Assembly: GCA_003220975.1 (NCBI GenBank)
Contig: QHTX01000032.1
Coordinates: 1 to 10,308 of the forward strand
Length of the DNA stretch: 10,308 nucleotides
DNA from: Gemmatimonadota bacterium
GTDB taxonomy: Bacteria; Gemmatimonadota; Gemmatimonadetes; Gemmatimonadales; GWC2-71-9
Reading direction: 5' to 3'
Positions 9,200-10,308 of the stretch are shown here, one piece after another. Position numbers and translations under genes: made by a program. The notes beneath the pieces are model-generated. The model had not been told where the DNA came from, did not search any database, and saw nothing but the letters and a program-made list of their open reading frames with translations. How positions within the stretch are numbered: the stretch's first letter is position 1; each line of letters opens with the position of its first letter.

Positions 9200-9567
9200 G
9201 GCGACGGGGGGATGGAAGGACGGAAGGACGGAAGGGGCGGAGTCGCCGCGTCCGTCTCGTCGAGCTTGCCCATGCCCGGTCTGGGGACAAGGGCGACACC
9301 GCGAATGTGGGCCTCATCGCCCTCAAGCCACGGTACTATCCCATCCTCGTCGAGCAGGTCACCGCGGCGCGCGTGGCCCGCCACTTCCAAGGCATGATCA
9401 CGGGGACGGTGGAGCGCTACGAGCTGCCCAACCTCCTGGCGCTGAACTTCCTCCTGCACGGGGCGCTCGACGGCGGGGGCACGATGTCGCTCAAGACCGA
9501 CGCCCAGGGAAAGGTGTTCTCCACCGCGCTGCTGCGGCTGGAGATCGACATCGAGGTGCCCCGGTGA
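9196..9567 (+). CDS. AtuA C-terminal-domain partner protein (small AtuA-like protein)
   Basis: A 123-residue protein matching the small domain that is either fused to the end of AtuA proteins or encoded just after them. The core runs from about residue 19: VRLVELAHARSGDKGDTANV (19-38), then YYPILVEQVTAARVARHF, VERYELPNLLALNFLLHGAL and a GGTMSLKTDAQGK segment. Its exact function is unknown. The only in-frame start near the domain is ATG 9196, which overlaps the atuA stop (ATGA). This gives a basic 18-residue leader (MRRRGDGRTEGRKGRSRR) encoded partly by an 8-bp microrepeat and not typical of the family. Because of the upstream frame error, this gene's frame is also open back to the atuA start. 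A naive caller would report one 589-residue fusion whose middle section (about 8957-9195) is out of frame. The two-gene reading is better supported. Confidence 0.85.
   Translation: MRRRGDGRTEGRKGRSRRVRLVELAHARSGDKGDTANVGLIALKPRYYPILVEQVTAARVARHFQGMITGTVERYELPNLLALNFLLHGALDGGGTMSLKTDAQGKVFSTALLRLEIDIEVPR
9210..9233 (+). repeat. 8-bp tandem microrepeat at the start of the AtuA partner gene
   Basis: Three units (ggatggaa, ggacggaa, ggacggaa) follow one another just inside the gene, after a short G run. They encode part of the basic leader TEGRKGR. Loss or gain of one 8-base unit would shift the frame. Confidence 0.7.
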
Positions 9568-10308
9568 GCGATCGCGTGCTGACGGCGCTCGAGGCGGGGA
9601 TCCTCACCGCGACGCTCAACCGCCCGGAGAAGCGCAATGCGATCGACGAGCCGATGATCGACGCCCTCCTCGCGATGCTTGAGCGTGCCGACCTGGACGC
9701 GGGGGTACGGGTGATCGCGCTGCGCGGGGCGGGGACGGATTTCTGCGCCGGGATGGACCTGAGCGAGCTCCTCGCGTCGGCCGACAAGACCGTCGCGGAC
9801 AACCGGCGGGCGGCGCTGCACTTCGCCGAGATCTTCCTGCGGATGCGGCGGCTGCCGAAGCCCATCGCGGCGATTGTGCACGGCCGCGCGCTCGCCGGCG
9901 GCTGCGGGCTCGCGGCGGCCTGCGACCTGGTGCTGGCGGCGGAGTCGGCCCAGTTCGGCTACCCCGAGGTGCAGCGCGGCTTCGTGCCGGCGATCGTGAT
10001 GACGCTGCTCAAGCGCACGGTAGGGGAGAAGGTCGCCTTCGATCTCGTAGCGACGGGCCGGATCGTCACCGCGAGCGAAGCGGCTGGGCTGGGATTCGTG
10101 TCCCGCGTGTACGAGGACTCGGACTTCGAGGAGCAAGCGGGGGAGGTGCTCCGCGCCCTGTCGACGGCGAGCGCTTCGGCGCTGGCGTTCACCAAGCAGC
10201 AGTTCTACGAGCTCGACGGGTTGCGCTTTGAAGACGGGATCCGGCTCGCCGCGGACGTAAACGCCGTGAGCCGCACCACGCCCGACTTCCGCGCCGCCCT
10301 TCAGGCGT
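9564..10308 (+). CDS. Enoyl-CoA hydratase/isomerase family protein, methylglutaconyl-CoA hydratase (LiuC)-like, 3' end beyond window
   Basis: A crotonase-fold protein reading 248 codons to the window edge without a stop, so almost complete for a family of roughly 255-265 residues. GTG 9564 overlaps the stop of the previous gene (GTGA) and has GAGG upstream at 9553-9556. The N-terminus reads LTATLNRPEKRNAID (14-28). The oxyanion hole is formed by CAGMDLSELL (61-70) and ALAGGCGLAAACD (109-121). Of the two crotonase glutamates, the one in YPEV is kept (Glu135) and the one after GGC is Gly115. The RGFVPAIV motif (138-145) together with a single Glu resembles LiuC/AtuE-type methylglutaconyl- or carboxygeranoyl-CoA hydratases rather than classical crotonase. 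In leucine or terpene breakdown these hydrate the product of the carboxylase encoded upstream. Exact substrate is inference. Confidence 0.9.
   Translation, partial: MSDRVLTALEAGILTATLNRPEKRNAIDEPMIDALLAMLERADLDAGVRVIALRGAGTDFCAGMDLSELLASADKTVADNRRAALHFAEIFLRMRRLPKPIAAIVHGRALAGGCGLAAACDLVLAAESAQFGYPEVQRGFVPAIVMTLLKRTVGEKVAFDLVATGRIVTASEAAGLGFVSRVYEDSDFEEQAGEVLRALSTASASALAFTKQQFYELDGLRFEDGIRLAADVNAVSRTTPDFRAALQA

Overview
The window is about 10.3 kb of very GC-rich, gene-dense bacterial DNA in which every gene reads on the + strand. Junctions are overlaps of one to four bases or gaps of no more than 12 bases. This is the layout of one long co-transcribed operon, and the window enters and leaves it in mid-gene. 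The gene content (split B12-dependent acyl-CoA mutase, MeaB-type chaperone, biotin-dependent carboxyltransferase, AtuA pair, crotonase) and base composition fit an aerobic, high-GC soil or sediment bacterium. Gemmatimonadota is my best guess, but this is inference; no rRNA or other marker gene is present.

Layout: (1) 1-246, C-terminal end of a MeaB/ArgK-type G-protein chaperone. (2) 243-1807, large subunit of a coenzyme-B12 acyl-CoA mutase, broken by a one-base deletion near 596. (3) 1812-2924, a bacterial eRF1/Vms1-like (baeRF) protein lying between the two mutase subunits. (4) 2924-3352, the B12-binding small mutase subunit. (5) 3365-4933, an acyl-CoA carboxylase carboxyltransferase with a TTG start. 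(6) 4930-7801, a predicted lipoprotein serine protease of the subtilisin/tripeptidyl-peptidase-II type, broken at 5556-5558 by a 31-bp divergent duplication. (7) 7798-9199, an AtuA-family protein, broken by a 13-bp divergent duplication at 8931-8956. (8) 9196-9567, the small AtuA C-terminal partner protein. (9) 9564-end, an enoyl-CoA hydratase/methylglutaconyl-CoA hydratase-like protein, almost complete.

The metabolic genes read as a branched-chain acyl-CoA (leucine/valine, propionate or isoprenoid-type) degradation operon: carboxyltransferase, AtuA pair and LiuC-like hydratase, plus a carbon-skeleton mutase with its chaperone. The mutase carries Phe and Gln where methylmalonyl-CoA mutase has Tyr and Arg in its substrate pocket. 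That is the isobutyryl-CoA mutase pattern, so the default 'methylmalonyl-CoA mutase' label is doubtful.

Three genes in 10 kb are frame-disrupted. Two of the breaks are imperfect tandem copies; in the protease the two copies differ only at synonymous third codon positions. That pattern points to two strain alleles stitched together in a metagenome-type assembly rather than to real pseudogenes. I see no tRNA, rRNA, CRISPR array, insertion sequence, promoter or terminator. No stretch without a gene exceeds 12 bases.
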